From Actinomycetota bacterium (lineage in GTDB: Bacteria > Actinomycetota > Humimicrobiia > Humimicrobiales > Humimicrobiaceae): a DNA stretch of 64,000 bases. Position numbers and translations under genes: made by a program. The stretch spans positions 32,546 to 96,545 of the forward strand of contig JAMCQQ010000201.1 in the NCBI GenBank assembly GCA_023379515.1, given 5' to 3'. The notes below the pieces were generated by a model, which had not been told where the DNA came from, made no database searches, and saw only the letters and a list, made by a program, of their open reading frames with translations. Each line of letters starts with the position of its first letter. The stretch's first letter is position 1. Shown here one piece after another: positions 28,882 to 36,238 of this stretch.

Positions 28882-29046
28882 TTAACCTTTTAATTTTTCA
28901 AATTGATCTTTTGGTGCTCCGCAATTCGGGCATACCCAATCTTCCGGCAGGTTTTCAAATTTAGTTCCTGGTTTTATCCCGTTTTCAGGATCTCCCTTTG
29001 CAGGATCATAAATATATCCGCATACAAGACATTCCCATTTATCCAA
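28882..29046 (-). CDS. Rubredoxin
   Basis: Small iron-sulfur-free iron protein of 54 residues that carries electrons, most likely to the superoxide reductase encoded 28 bases upstream on the same strand. It has the two knuckles CLVCGY and CPNCGAPK that bind one iron through four cysteines, and the conserved aromatic segment [10 protein letters not shown]. The start is TTG 29046, six bases after a perfect GGAGG; no ATG is available. Tail to tail with galT. Confidence 0.95.
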   Translation of the reverse strand: MDKWECLVCGYIYDPAKGDPENGIKPGTKFENLPEDWVCPNCGAPKDQFEKLKG

Positions 29047-29074
29047 TTAATACCTCCGAAATATTATGCATTTT

Positions 29075-29470
29075 TTATTTGCATTTTATATTTTGTGAAC
29101 TTTCCCATAAACCATGAATATTACAGTAAGATGATGCAAATATTGTTCCTGATTTTTCGGCTTTGAAATTAACTGTTATATCGGGTTCAGTATAAATAGT
29201 GCTGGTGTCAGCTCCTTCAACTGATTCACCATGTGATGTGAACTCTGTTCTCGCAATCTGATAAGGAAATTTTTCATTTTCCGGCATGAAAAACACTGCA
29301 ACCCATCTTATATGATGAGCAGTAGTGTTTGGATGCGGAATAGATTTCCCTATCCGGATCCTGATTTGACTTACCTCGCCTTTTTTTAATGTTTCAGGAG
29401 CTTCAATTACGGGGATGTGTTTTTCTTTTTTCCAGTCATCGCTTTTAAATAATTCCTTAAACTCAATCAT
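29075..29470 (-). CDS. Superoxide reductase (neelaredoxin/desulfoferrodoxin centre II type)
   Basis: Reduces superoxide to peroxide at a mononuclear iron, a detox route typical of anaerobes. The Fe ligands are visible: EKH at 16-18 with the conserved Glu-Lys pair and His, HPNTTAHHIRW with two further His, and SYCNIHGLW with the axial Cys and the last His. There is no N-terminal Cys4 desulforedoxin domain, so it is the one-iron form. 131 residues. AAGGA and GGAG lie upstream of ATG 29470. In one unit with rubredoxin, its usual electron donor. Confidence 0.95.
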   Translation of the reverse strand: MIEFKELFKSDDWKKEKHIPVIEAPETLKKGEVSQIRIRIGKSIPHPNTTAHHIRWVAVFFMPENEKFPYQIARTEFTSHGESVEGADTSTIYTEPDITVNFKAEKSGTIFASSYCNIHGLWESSQNIKCK

Positions 29471-29614
29471 TTTTAACTTCCTTTCTCCGGCAATATAAGA
29501 AATATGCTTTTCCTTTTTGTTTTTTATTTAAAGTATTTAAAATTCTGCATTATAGTTTTTAAACAGATTAACTAAATATTAAAAAATAAACATTTAAAAT
29601 ACACCTTAAGAAGA

Positions 29615-29670
29615 TAAATAATAATTTGCAGGGAAAGATAAAAAATTACAATCCCTGCAATTATTATTTA
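29615..29670 (-). terminator. Strong hairpin downstream of the phosphoribosyltransferase gene
   Basis: Left arm 29615-29634 and right arm 29652-29670 pair over 19 positions with one bulged base, around a 17-base loop; the GC-rich part is TGCAGGGA/TCCCTGCA. It starts 11 bases after the stop at 29681 on the minus strand and is followed by a mixed A/T run, not a clean U tract. It is probably a terminator or 3' stabilising stem that separates this gene from the superoxide reductase gene. Confidence 0.6.
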
Positions 29671-29680
29671 CTATTTCTCT

Positions 29681-30325
29681 TCAACTTTGATTTTTTGATT
29701 CTTTTTTAAATTTTTTAAGTATCTCTATTACTTCTGAATCAGTTGCATCATGCCAGTTCACATATACCTGTGCTACTGCCTGAAAAAATGCAGGCATTTC
29801 CAGCACTACTAATTCATCCACGATTTCTCTGATTTCTCCGGCAACATCCGTCCCTGCAACAGGAACCGCTACAATTATTTTTTTTGCCTTTTTTTCTTTA
29901 CATAAATTAATAGCAGCTCTCATGGTTGAGCCCATTGCAAGTCCATCGTCAATCAATATTACTATTCTGTCCTTTATTTCTGAAAGAGGTCTTCCTTCCC
30001 TTAATATTTTTATTCTTCTTTTAATTTCATCTTTTTGCTCTTTTTTTATTCTTTCGATTTCATTTTCATCCAGCCAGTTATATGCATCTTTAAAGATAAA
30101 AGTGCTGCCATCTTCTGCTATTGCTCCAAATCCTGCTTCCCTGTTATATGGAAGGGGCAATTTCCTTGAAACTATTAGATCAAGGTCTGTATTTAAAAAT
30201 TTTGCAACTTCATATGCTACTTCTACTCCTCCTCTTGGTATTGCAAGTACAAGAACATCCTTATTTTTATAATTTATTAATGCTCTTGCAAGTATTTTTC
30301 CTGCATCTGTCCTGTCTGTAAACAT
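29681..30325 (-). CDS. Predicted phosphoribosyltransferase (COG1926-like)
   Basis: Type I PRTase fold of 214 residues. The PRPP-binding loop is seen as VILIDDGLAMGSTM (two acidic residues then small residues), with the N-terminal IPRGGVEVAYEVA and VSRKLPLPYNREAGFGAIAEDG. Proteins of this group often lie beside dienelactone hydrolases or stress genes and have no proven substrate. Here it lies 51 bases downstream of the M50 protease and may be co-transcribed. Function beyond PRPP chemistry unknown. Confidence 0.86.
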   Translation of the reverse strand: MFTDRTDAGKILARALINYKNKDVLVLAIPRGGVEVAYEVAKFLNTDLDLIVSRKLPLPYNREAGFGAIAEDGSTFIFKDAYNWLDENEIERIKKEQKDEIKRRIKILREGRPLSEIKDRIVILIDDGLAMGSTMRAAINLCKEKKAKKIIVAVPVAGTDVAGEIREIVDELVVLEMPAFFQAVAQVYVNWHDATDSEVIEILKKFKKESKNQS

Positions 30326-30376
30326 TTTTTTTAAAAATCCTTTAAACTTGATAATTAATGCAAAATAACCTGTTTA

Positions 30377-31501
30377 CTAATGAGTTTCTGAATACAACTG
30401 GATAAACTGCATGATGTCGCTTTTAGTTATCAGTCCTCTTATTTTTTTACCTGTTAAAATAACAAGATGGCTTAGATTATATTTAATCATTTTCTTTAAG
30501 GCATCACTTGCTTCAGCATCAGCATCTATGATTTCATTATCTGCAACCGGTTTAACAATATCCTTTGATTTTGTTGATTCCCATTCTCCTCTTGGAATGG
30601 TTTTGACGTCATGTATTGAAACCAGGCCAATCAATTCTTTATTAACTGAATTTTCTACAATGGGAAATCTTCCGTATCTGTATTTCATGAAATAATCATC
30701 GACAAGCTTTTCAAGTGTTACTTCTCCGCTGACAGTTACAATATTTTCATTCATCATATCCTTAACTTTAAAACCTTTTATTGAAGTATCAAAAATCAAC
30801 TGCCTGTAGCTTACATATGCTGATGACTGCAGAAACCATCCTATAAAGGCAAGCCATATCCCATTTAAAAAATTGTTTGTAAAGATAAGATAAATACCTG
30901 CTGCTATCATTATAAAACCTATTACTCTGCCTGCAGTAGATGCAATAAAAGTTGCTTTTTTAAGATCATTATAAGCTTTCCATAATATTGACCTCAGTAT
31001 CCTTCCTCCATCTAAAGGATAACCAGGCAGAAGATTAAAAATTCCAAGTATCAGATTAATAAGTGCGAGATAACCTGCAGGTAAATTAACAGGTGAAATT
31101 TTTCTTGTATAATACCAGATAATACCAAATACTGCTGAAAGGATAAAACTTGCAACCGGACCAGCGATTGACATCAGAAGTTCGGTCATGGGTTTATCCG
31201 GTTCTTTTTCTATCTCCGACATTCCGCCAAATATAAAGAGGGAAATTCTTGATACCGGTATACCTTTTCTTTTTGCAACTACTGAGTGACTTACTTCATG
31301 AAACAGGATGGAAAAGAAAAAAAGTATAACTGTCAGTACTGTAATTATTGCAATAAATCCTTTATTTAAACCTGGTAAAACAGAAGGAAAATATCCAAAA
31401 CCAAAATAATAAATTAACAATGCAAAGATGATAAACCAGCTATAATCAAGCCTTATTTCAATTCCAAATATTTTAAATAATTTTATGGAAGATTTCAGCA
31501 T
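30377..31501 (-). CDS. Site-2 protease family membrane metalloprotease (M50B) with two CBS domains
   Basis: About six membrane helices; the zinc site is HEVSH (H68, E69, H72) and the distal ligand is in LLPGYPLDGGR. The C-terminal third (about 245-374) holds two CBS motifs (MMNENIVTVSGEVTLEKLV, then IKPVADNEI), which bind adenine nucleotides. This layout resembles SpoIVFB and Rip3-like proteases that cut membrane-bound precursors. 374 residues. ATG 31501; a LacI-type operator lies 153 bases upstream. Substrate unknown. Confidence 0.93.
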   Translation of the reverse strand: MLKSSIKLFKIFGIEIRLDYSWFIIFALLIYYFGFGYFPSVLPGLNKGFIAIITVLTVILFFFSILFHEVSHSVVAKRKGIPVSRISLFIFGGMSEIEKEPDKPMTELLMSIAGPVASFILSAVFGIIWYYTRKISPVNLPAGYLALINLILGIFNLLPGYPLDGGRILRSILWKAYNDLKKATFIASTAGRVIGFIMIAAGIYLIFTNNFLNGIWLAFIGWFLQSSAYVSYRQLIFDTSIKGFKVKDMMNENIVTVSGEVTLEKLVDDYFMKYRYGRFPIVENSVNKELIGLVSIHDVKTIPRGEWESTKSKDIVKPVADNEIIDADAEASDALKKMIKYNLSHLVILTGKKIRGLITKSDIMQFIQLYSETH

Positions 31502-31814
31502 ATCAACCTCTTTTATTTTTTACTGATTTTTATATTATTTTTTATATCTTTAAAATGTATAAATTACAGATTTTTATTTTCTTATTAATTTAATTTTTAA
31601 ATAATTATTTCTTAAATTGATTTGCTAATCAGTTAATTATTTAATTATAAAGCATACAAACCGTTTTGTATATATAATATTTTAATTTTTTTTAAAAATA
31701 AAACATTTTTTAAAAAACATTCTTTTAAAACACAGATTGTATAAATATCAATTAAATATAAAATGATAATTAATGTAATTTTATTTATAGTAAAACTTAA
31801 AAAGGAAGATTTAA
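31502..31814. other. Divergent intergenic region with a LacI-type operator
   Basis: This gap of 313 bases lies between the M50 protease (minus) and a small zinc-ribbon gene (plus). It is very AT-rich. The only ordered element is the palindrome at 31654-31671, listed separately. TTGTAT near 31737 and TATAAA 17 bases later could be a plus-strand promoter for the zinc-ribbon gene. I see no other gene. Confidence 0.55.
31654..31671. promoter_or_regulatory. LacI-family operator-like palindrome
   Basis: ATACAAACCGTTTTGTAT is an 18-base palindrome with one central asymmetric pair and the central CG typical of LacI-family operators. It matches the palindrome in front of the lacI-type gene at 35665-35686 and each arm of the double site at 34222-34250. 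A -10-like TATAAT follows directly (31673-31678). It may control the M50 gene, the zinc-ribbon gene or both. Confidence 0.7.
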
Positions 31815-32021
31815 ATGATGCAAGAAAGGGATAAACTGCATTGTCCTGCATGCGGAAGATTAATAAAAAAAATTGAAGGGTTATGTCCGTTTTGTGGAGC
31901 AAATCCAAAGGATGCTCCTTCTCAATTTACGAGAAAAGACATTGAAAAGGAGCATCTAAAAAGTATTAAAAATATCAGATTTCATAGAAAAGATAAACAC
32001 CATGGTATGAAAAAAGGATAA
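31815..32021 (+). CDS. Small zinc-ribbon protein
   Basis: 68 residues with one double-knuckle zinc ribbon near the N-terminus: CPACG and CPFCG spaced about 14 apart, then a basic, charged tail rich in Lys and His. AAAGGAAG lies upstream of ATG 31815 (ATG 31818 is an alternative). No known function. Tail to tail with the quinoprotein gene, only five bases between stops. The coding status rests on the intact motif and the ribosome site. Confidence 0.75.
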   Translation: MMQERDKLHCPACGRLIKKIEGLCPFCGANPKDAPSQFTRKDIEKEHLKSIKNIRFHRKDKHHGMKKG

Positions 32022-32026
32022 ATTTT

Positions 32027-33646
32027 TTACTGTTTGAAACCCTTCCCTGATCCTGCTGACGGAACTGTTGTTTCTACAGATTTTTCAGCAGCAGCACCAA
32101 TTTTAAAAGCAAGAAGTACCGGTGTTTTTCCCATTCCAACTGGAAAGATTATCATATCATCTTTTACAGCAGGCCAGCCATTGATACCACCAGGAGCCTG
32201 ATACTCCCATACTTTTTCTCCTGTTTTTGCATTGAATGCATAAATTTTACCATTAAAAGTTGAAGTAAATACAAGATCATTTACTACCGTTGCTGCTCCA
32301 ACATTTAAGGAATCAAGCTTAACATCCCATAATATTTTGCCGTCTGCAGCGTTTATTGCAACAAGTTCACCTTTTGCATCTGCAAAGTTGAAAGATTTTG
32401 CAACAAATTCCGAAGGAGTATATTCAACAACCATGTTAACTACAGGCACATATACCACTCCATCAGCATAAGCCATGCATGTTTCAACTCCGCCAAGAGG
32501 TCCTGGCGATACCTTGGTAACACCCTCAGGAAGTTCTTTTAAGTCATCATTTAAGTGATCGCCTACCCTGGTTTCCCAGATGGTTTTGCCTGTTTTTCTG
32601 TCAAAAGCATAAACTTTCCCCATCTTTCCTGCACTTAATATTATATCCTGCTTTGTTTCATTAACAGTTACTGTTGCAAGAATAGGTGATGTCTGGAGAT
32701 CGTAATCAAATAAGTCATGAGGAAGAACCTGATTATACCACAGCAGCTTTCCATCATTAATATTTAAAGCTACAACACTGTTTGTATACAGATTTAGTCC
32801 TTGCCTGCTTGATCCGTTCGGAAATTCACTGGTTCCGGGCCATGGTGCAGGATTTCCAATTCCCCAGTACATAACTTCCGAATCAGGATCAATAGCAGGC
32901 GGATACCATGCTCCCCCTCCGCTGTTTACTGCCGGATTTCCCCATATATCTTTTGAATCTACAGTATCAAAACTCCATAATGTTTTTCCGGTTTTTTCAT
33001 CAAGCGTATAAATTATTCCTGTTGAACCGCCTTTATAAAAATTTTCATTTGAAACACCTGGAACTGTTGAAACAAATACTTTATTTCCGTAAGTCAAGGT
33101 CTGTATATCTATTCCAATGTTTTCATTATTTGAAAGATTTACTGACCAGATTTCATTTCCCTTCATATCGAGCGCTGCTACTTCGTAATGTCCCTTAATC
33201 GCAAAAATTTTTCCATATCCGATTGAAACACCTGCCGGTCCTGCAATATCCATATTGTATTCCTTCATCCAGATTTGTTTGCCAGTTTTCAAATCAACGG
33301 CATATACATTGCTTTTCAAATCCTCGAAATAAATGGTATTCCCCAATATAAGTGGATTTGTAGTTGCCGCACCCCATTCACTGATACCCTTTATTGGAAA
33401 AGACCATGCTAACCCCAGATTTGAAATATTTGATGTATTTATTTTTGAATTTACTGCTGCTCTTGTATTTGAGAAATTCTGATTTGCAGCAGGCCAATCA
33501 CTGGAATATTTTCTGACTTCAGCAGGAATGCCTTTGAAACTTATGCAGGAAACTGATAAAAATAACGATACTGTTAAAATAACTGCCATACTGGTAATTA
33601 TTTTAATTTTTATTTTTCCTGTTTTCATTACTTTTCTCACTTTCAT
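32027..33646 (-). CDS. Secreted PQQ-type quinoprotein (alcohol dehydrogenase-like) lipoprotein
   Basis: Beta-propeller of 539 residues with repeated Trp-docking motifs (GKQIWM, GKTLWSFD, GKLLWYNQ, GKTIWE, GKILWDV). The signal peptide ends in a lipobox with C34. The active-site region is close to PQQ alcohol dehydrogenases: GIGNPAPW (262-269) with the metal-ligand Asn, then PHDLFDYD (309-316), where D314 would be the catalytic base. D316 gives a DYD pattern that in this family marks lanthanide rather than calcium enzymes. The usual vicinal Cys pair is absent and the Arg near the quinone appears to be Lys (AGKMGKVYAFDRKTG). No heme c motif, so electrons probably pass to the neighbouring cupredoxin. 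Substrate unknown. Confidence 0.86.
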   Translation of the reverse strand: MKVRKVMKTGKIKIKIITSMAVILTVSLFLSVSCISFKGIPAEVRKYSSDWPAANQNFSNTRAAVNSKINTSNISNLGLAWSFPIKGISEWGAATTNPLILGNTIYFEDLKSNVYAVDLKTGKQIWMKEYNMDIAGPAGVSIGYGKIFAIKGHYEVAALDMKGNEIWSVNLSNNENIGIDIQTLTYGNKVFVSTVPGVSNENFYKGGSTGIIYTLDEKTGKTLWSFDTVDSKDIWGNPAVNSGGGAWYPPAIDPDSEVMYWGIGNPAPWPGTSEFPNGSSRQGLNLYTNSVVALNINDGKLLWYNQVLPHDLFDYDLQTSPILATVTVNETKQDIILSAGKMGKVYAFDRKTGKTIWETRVGDHLNDDLKELPEGVTKVSPGPLGGVETCMAYADGVVYVPVVNMVVEYTPSEFVAKSFNFADAKGELVAINAADGKILWDVKLDSLNVGAATVVNDLVFTSTFNGKIYAFNAKTGEKVWEYQAPGGINGWPAVKDDMIIFPVGMGKTPVLLAFKIGAAAEKSVETTVPSAGSGKGFKQ

Positions 33647-33721
33647 CTAATAAGAAAGTTTTAAAATTTGTAAAAATTAATTATCTTGTTACGCTACATC
33701 TTTTTATACGGCTTTAATATT

Positions 33722-34117
33722 TTATTTAGTTACTACAATTTTACCTTTCATAAAAGTATGTATGCTGCAGATATATTCAAATGTGCCTTCCTTACTGAAA
33801 GTAAAACTGTATTTTCCTCCTGAAGGCATATTTCCGCTGTCAAATTCTCCAGTGCTGCTTGTTGCTGTATGATCATAACTGTCTTTATTAATCCATGTTA
33901 CGGTATCTCCGACCTTAGCATTTAATGTATCAGGCACAAAGGCATTTCCCTGAATTAATACTTCATTCTTTACAGCAGCGCCTGTTGTTTCAGTAACTTC
34001 TGTTGAAGTTGTAGTTCCTGAAGTCTGTCCATAACCTGTACAACTGACTGAAAGAAAAACAGCTAACACTGCCGATACAATAATACATAAATATAATATT
34101 ATTTTATTTCTCTTCAT
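33722..34117 (-). CDS. Plastocyanin-like cupredoxin lipoprotein
   Basis: 131-residue secreted blue copper protein. The signal peptide ends in a lipobox with C26, then comes a Thr/Ser-rich linker and one cupredoxin domain. The type 1 copper ligands are H83 (DHTA), C117, H120 and M123 in the YICSIHTFMKG block. 75 bases upstream of the quinoprotein gene on the same strand, so probably one transcript and an electron-transfer pair. A double LacI-type operator lies 105-133 bases upstream of the start. Confidence 0.94.
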   Translation of the reverse strand: MKRNKIILYLCIIVSAVLAVFLSVSCTGYGQTSGTTTSTEVTETTGAAVKNEVLIQGNAFVPDTLNAKVGDTVTWINKDSYDHTATSSTGEFDSGNMPSGGKYSFTFSKEGTFEYICSIHTFMKGKIVVTK

Positions 34118-34221
34118 ATCGTCTCCTTATCTCCCTCTTGTAATAATTTCTAATATGTTGAACTTAAAAATTCTTTATATTTTTTCTGTTTTCCATTTTA
34201 AAACTAATTTTGTTTTAATAT

Positions 34222-34250
34222 TGCAAACCGTTTTTACAAAACGGTTTGCA
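34222..34250. promoter_or_regulatory. Double LacI-type operator (perfect 13-base inverted repeat)
   Basis: TGCAAACCGTTTT, three bases TAC, then the exact reverse complement AAAACGGTTTGCA. Each arm with its share of the spacer matches the operator core found at 31654 and 35665, so two operator copies overlap head to head. Located upstream of the cupredoxin-quinoprotein genes. It could also fold as a hairpin, but no U tract follows it. Confidence 0.7.
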
Positions 34251-34326
34251 TTAATTGGATACATTAACATATATAATTTTAATTTTCAAATATTTTTTCC
34301 AGATTTTTTTTCCAGATTTTTTTCAG

Positions 34327-34365
34327 CCAAGACTCGTGCTGGTTCGAATCCCGCCGTCTTTACCA
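34327..34365 (+). pseudogene. tRNA 3'-half fragment ending in CCA
   Basis: From about 34327 the sequence reads CCAAG, a short variable region, then a T arm (GCTGG, loop TTCGAAT, CCCGC; one mismatched pair), an acceptor 3' strand CGTCTTT, discriminator A and an encoded CCA. No D arm, anticodon loop or 5' acceptor strand (AAAGACG) precedes it; instead there is a T-rich repeat. This is the part of a tRNA gene usually copied into an attachment site by integrating elements. Confidence 0.75.
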
Positions 34366-34371
34366 AAAACA

Positions 34372-34398
34372 AAAAAACGACCACGAAGGTCGTTTTTT
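34372..34398. terminator. Rho-independent terminator, bidirectional
   Basis: AAAAAACGACC, loop ACGAA, GGTCGTTTTTT: an 11-base perfect stem flanked by A and T runs, so it can act on both strands. It follows the tRNA fragment on the plus strand as a native tRNA terminator would, and on the minus strand it would end the lacI-type transcript that stops at 34507. Confidence 0.9.
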
Positions 34399-34506
34399 GC
34401 CAAAAACTCATCAGGCTGTCATTAACTTTTTATGATTTTAATCTGCTTTAGTTAAATTTCTCTTTCAAATCAAATTTTTTTTAAAGTTTACTGTTATTCC
34501 CGAAGT

Positions 34507-35568
34507 TTATGTATCATTTTTTAAACTGATTAAAGTCTCTCTATTAAGAATGGAAGTATCAAAGTAAATGGTTTCCTTTTTAATCTTTTTGCCTGATATA
34601 GCATTAAGAAGCAATCTTGCACCTGCGCTTCCCATCTGTTCCAGTGGAACTGAAACAGTAGAAAGTCTTGGACTTGAATATTGAGAATGATCGGTATTGC
34701 CAAAACCAATGATTGATATTTCCTGCGGTACTTTTAAATTATTTACCTTAAAAGCTTCCAGAGAGCCAAGAGCAATATTATCATTCTTGCAGATAAGTGC
34801 ACTCATATATAATTTTTTGCCGGATTTTAAATAATTATTTAAAATATTATAAGATTCATCATATTCATTTGTCATAATATCTTTTTTTAAAAATACATTT
34901 TTTTCATTTAAAATTAAATTATTCTTATTAAGTCCATCAAGATATCCTGAATACTTGTTGTCGGAATCAACTGTGCTTTCATCAATCCAGCCGATATATC
35001 CGATATTTTTATGACCAAGACCGGCAAGATAATCCACTACCTGTGATATTGCCTTTCTGTTATCTATTAAAACCTTAGGATATTTATCTTCTGCAGCCCA
35101 TCTGAAAACCAGCACAGCCGGAAGATTTCTTATATTTGCTTTTTCCAAATGTCCTGTGTCTTTGCTGCCTCCTATAAAAAGGAAACCATCTGCAAATAAG
35201 GTATTTAAACGGTCAATCTGATCAGCTTCTGTTGCCGCATTATAATATGTACTTGAAATAACTAAAATGTAATCATCTTTTACTGTTTCAGATTCAGCAC
35301 CTTTTAAGATTTTTGTATAAATTGGATTATTTAAATCAGGAAGTATGACACCTATTGTCTTACTTGCTTTTTTAGTTAAACTTCTTGCAATGACATTTGG
35401 TCTGTATTTATTCTCATTTATTATTTTCAGTATCTTTTGCTTTGTTTCCTCCTTTACATATCTTTCCCCTGAAAGAGCATGGGAAACAGTAGTTACTGAG
35501 ACTCCTGCAAGTTCAGCAATATCTTTTATCGTTACCGGTGATTTTTTGTTTTTGAAATTTTTCTTCAT
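34507..35568 (-). CDS. LacI-family transcriptional regulator
   Basis: Helix-turn-helix at residues 11-57 (TIKDIAELAGVSVTTVSHAL, then VKEETKQKIL), hinge with the family pattern YRPNVIARSLTKK, and a periplasmic-binding-like sensor domain from about 70 to 340. 353 residues. A near-perfect 22-base palindrome 98 bases upstream suggests autoregulation, and matching sites stand before the cupredoxin-quinoprotein pair and the M50 gene, so a small local regulon is likely. The effector is probably a sugar or polyol; which one cannot be told. Confidence 0.94.
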   Translation of the reverse strand: MKKNFKNKKSPVTIKDIAELAGVSVTTVSHALSGERYVKEETKQKILKIINENKYRPNVIARSLTKKASKTIGVILPDLNNPIYTKILKGAESETVKDDYILVISSTYYNAATEADQIDRLNTLFADGFLFIGGSKDTGHLEKANIRNLPAVLVFRWAAEDKYPKVLIDNRKAISQVVDYLAGLGHKNIGYIGWIDESTVDSDNKYSGYLDGLNKNNLILNEKNVFLKKDIMTNEYDESYNILNNYLKSGKKLYMSALICKNDNIALGSLEAFKVNNLKVPQEISIIGFGNTDHSQYSSPRLSTVSVPLEQMGSAGARLLLNAISGKKIKKETIYFDTSILNRETLISLKNDT

Positions 35569-35664
35569 TTCCAGCTTTTTTTCTCTAAATTATTTTTATA
35601 ATTAACTTTAATATTATGTGCCTGTTAAAATTATAAAAATCAGTTTTGCCGATTTTAATAAATT

Positions 35665-35686
35665 AAATACAAAACGGTTTGTATTT
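35665..35686. promoter_or_regulatory. LacI-type operator before the lacI-type gene
   Basis: Arms AAATACAAAAC and GGTTTGTATTT pair at all positions but one, around the central CG. It matches the other two local sites in its core ACAAAACGGTTTGT. Lies 97-118 bases upstream of the regulator's start codon at 35568, suitable for autoregulation. Confidence 0.75.
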
Positions 35687-35745
35687 ATATTACCTTAAAA
35701 TTAAAAAAAAGTGAATTTTTATTTTTGGGAATACTATATTTTAGA

Positions 35746-36186
35746 TTAGCTCTCCGGGCTCATATTGACTTCCAGCCAGTAATTAATTATTTTTTTCAGT
35801 ACATTTATAAATTCTTCATAATTTTCAGGTTTTTTTACAAAGCTGTTAGCCCCCATCTGATAGGATTTTATAAGATCTTTAGGATCATCGGAAGAAGTAT
35901 ATACAACTACGGGAATATTTTTTGTATGTTCATATTTTTTTATTTTTTCCAGTATTTCAAGTCCGCTGACATACGGCAATTTAAGATCGAGTATTATTAA
36001 ATCAGGTTTGATACCTATTTCCATTTGCCGTTTTTCATCATCAATCATAAGATATTTTTTTGCCTGGATTCCATCATAAGCCATTATAAGATAATTAAAA
36101 AAAGCTTTGTTATCCTTAAAAGCTCTCATTGAAAATGCAAGGTCATCCTTATCATCCTCTACAAACAATATGGTTTTTTTATCCAT
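35746..36186 (-). CDS. Single-domain response regulator (Rcp1-like receiver)
   Basis: 146 residues, one receiver domain with no output domain. Acidic pocket FVEDDKDD, phosphoacceptor D67 in ILDLKLPYVSG, switch Thr in VVYTSSDD and Lys in FVKKPEN. The long loop between the first helix and D67 is typical of the Rcp1/phytochrome-partner group. Located 52 bases downstream of the MEDS-PAS kinase gene in the same direction, its likely partner. Confidence 0.92.
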   Translation of the reverse strand: MDKKTILFVEDDKDDLAFSMRAFKDNKAFFNYLIMAYDGIQAKKYLMIDDEKRQMEIGIKPDLIILDLKLPYVSGLEILEKIKKYEHTKNIPVVVYTSSDDPKDLIKSYQMGANSFVKKPENYEEFINVLKKIINYWLEVNMSPES

Positions 36187-36238
36187 TATTTATTTCTCCC
36201 ATTCCATCATTAAAATAATAATTTTTTATTGAAATATT

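Larger units (their letters stand above)
34118..34506. other. Intergenic region with double operator, tRNA fragment and terminator
   Basis: 389 bases between the cupredoxin and the lacI-type gene, both on the minus strand. It contains, in order, a 13-base inverted repeat made of two operators (34222-34250), a tandem CCAGATTTTTTT repeat (about 34291-34320), the 3' part of a tRNA (34327-34365) and a strong terminator stem (34372-34398). This mix of parts suggests an old insertion or deletion junction. Confidence 0.7.
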
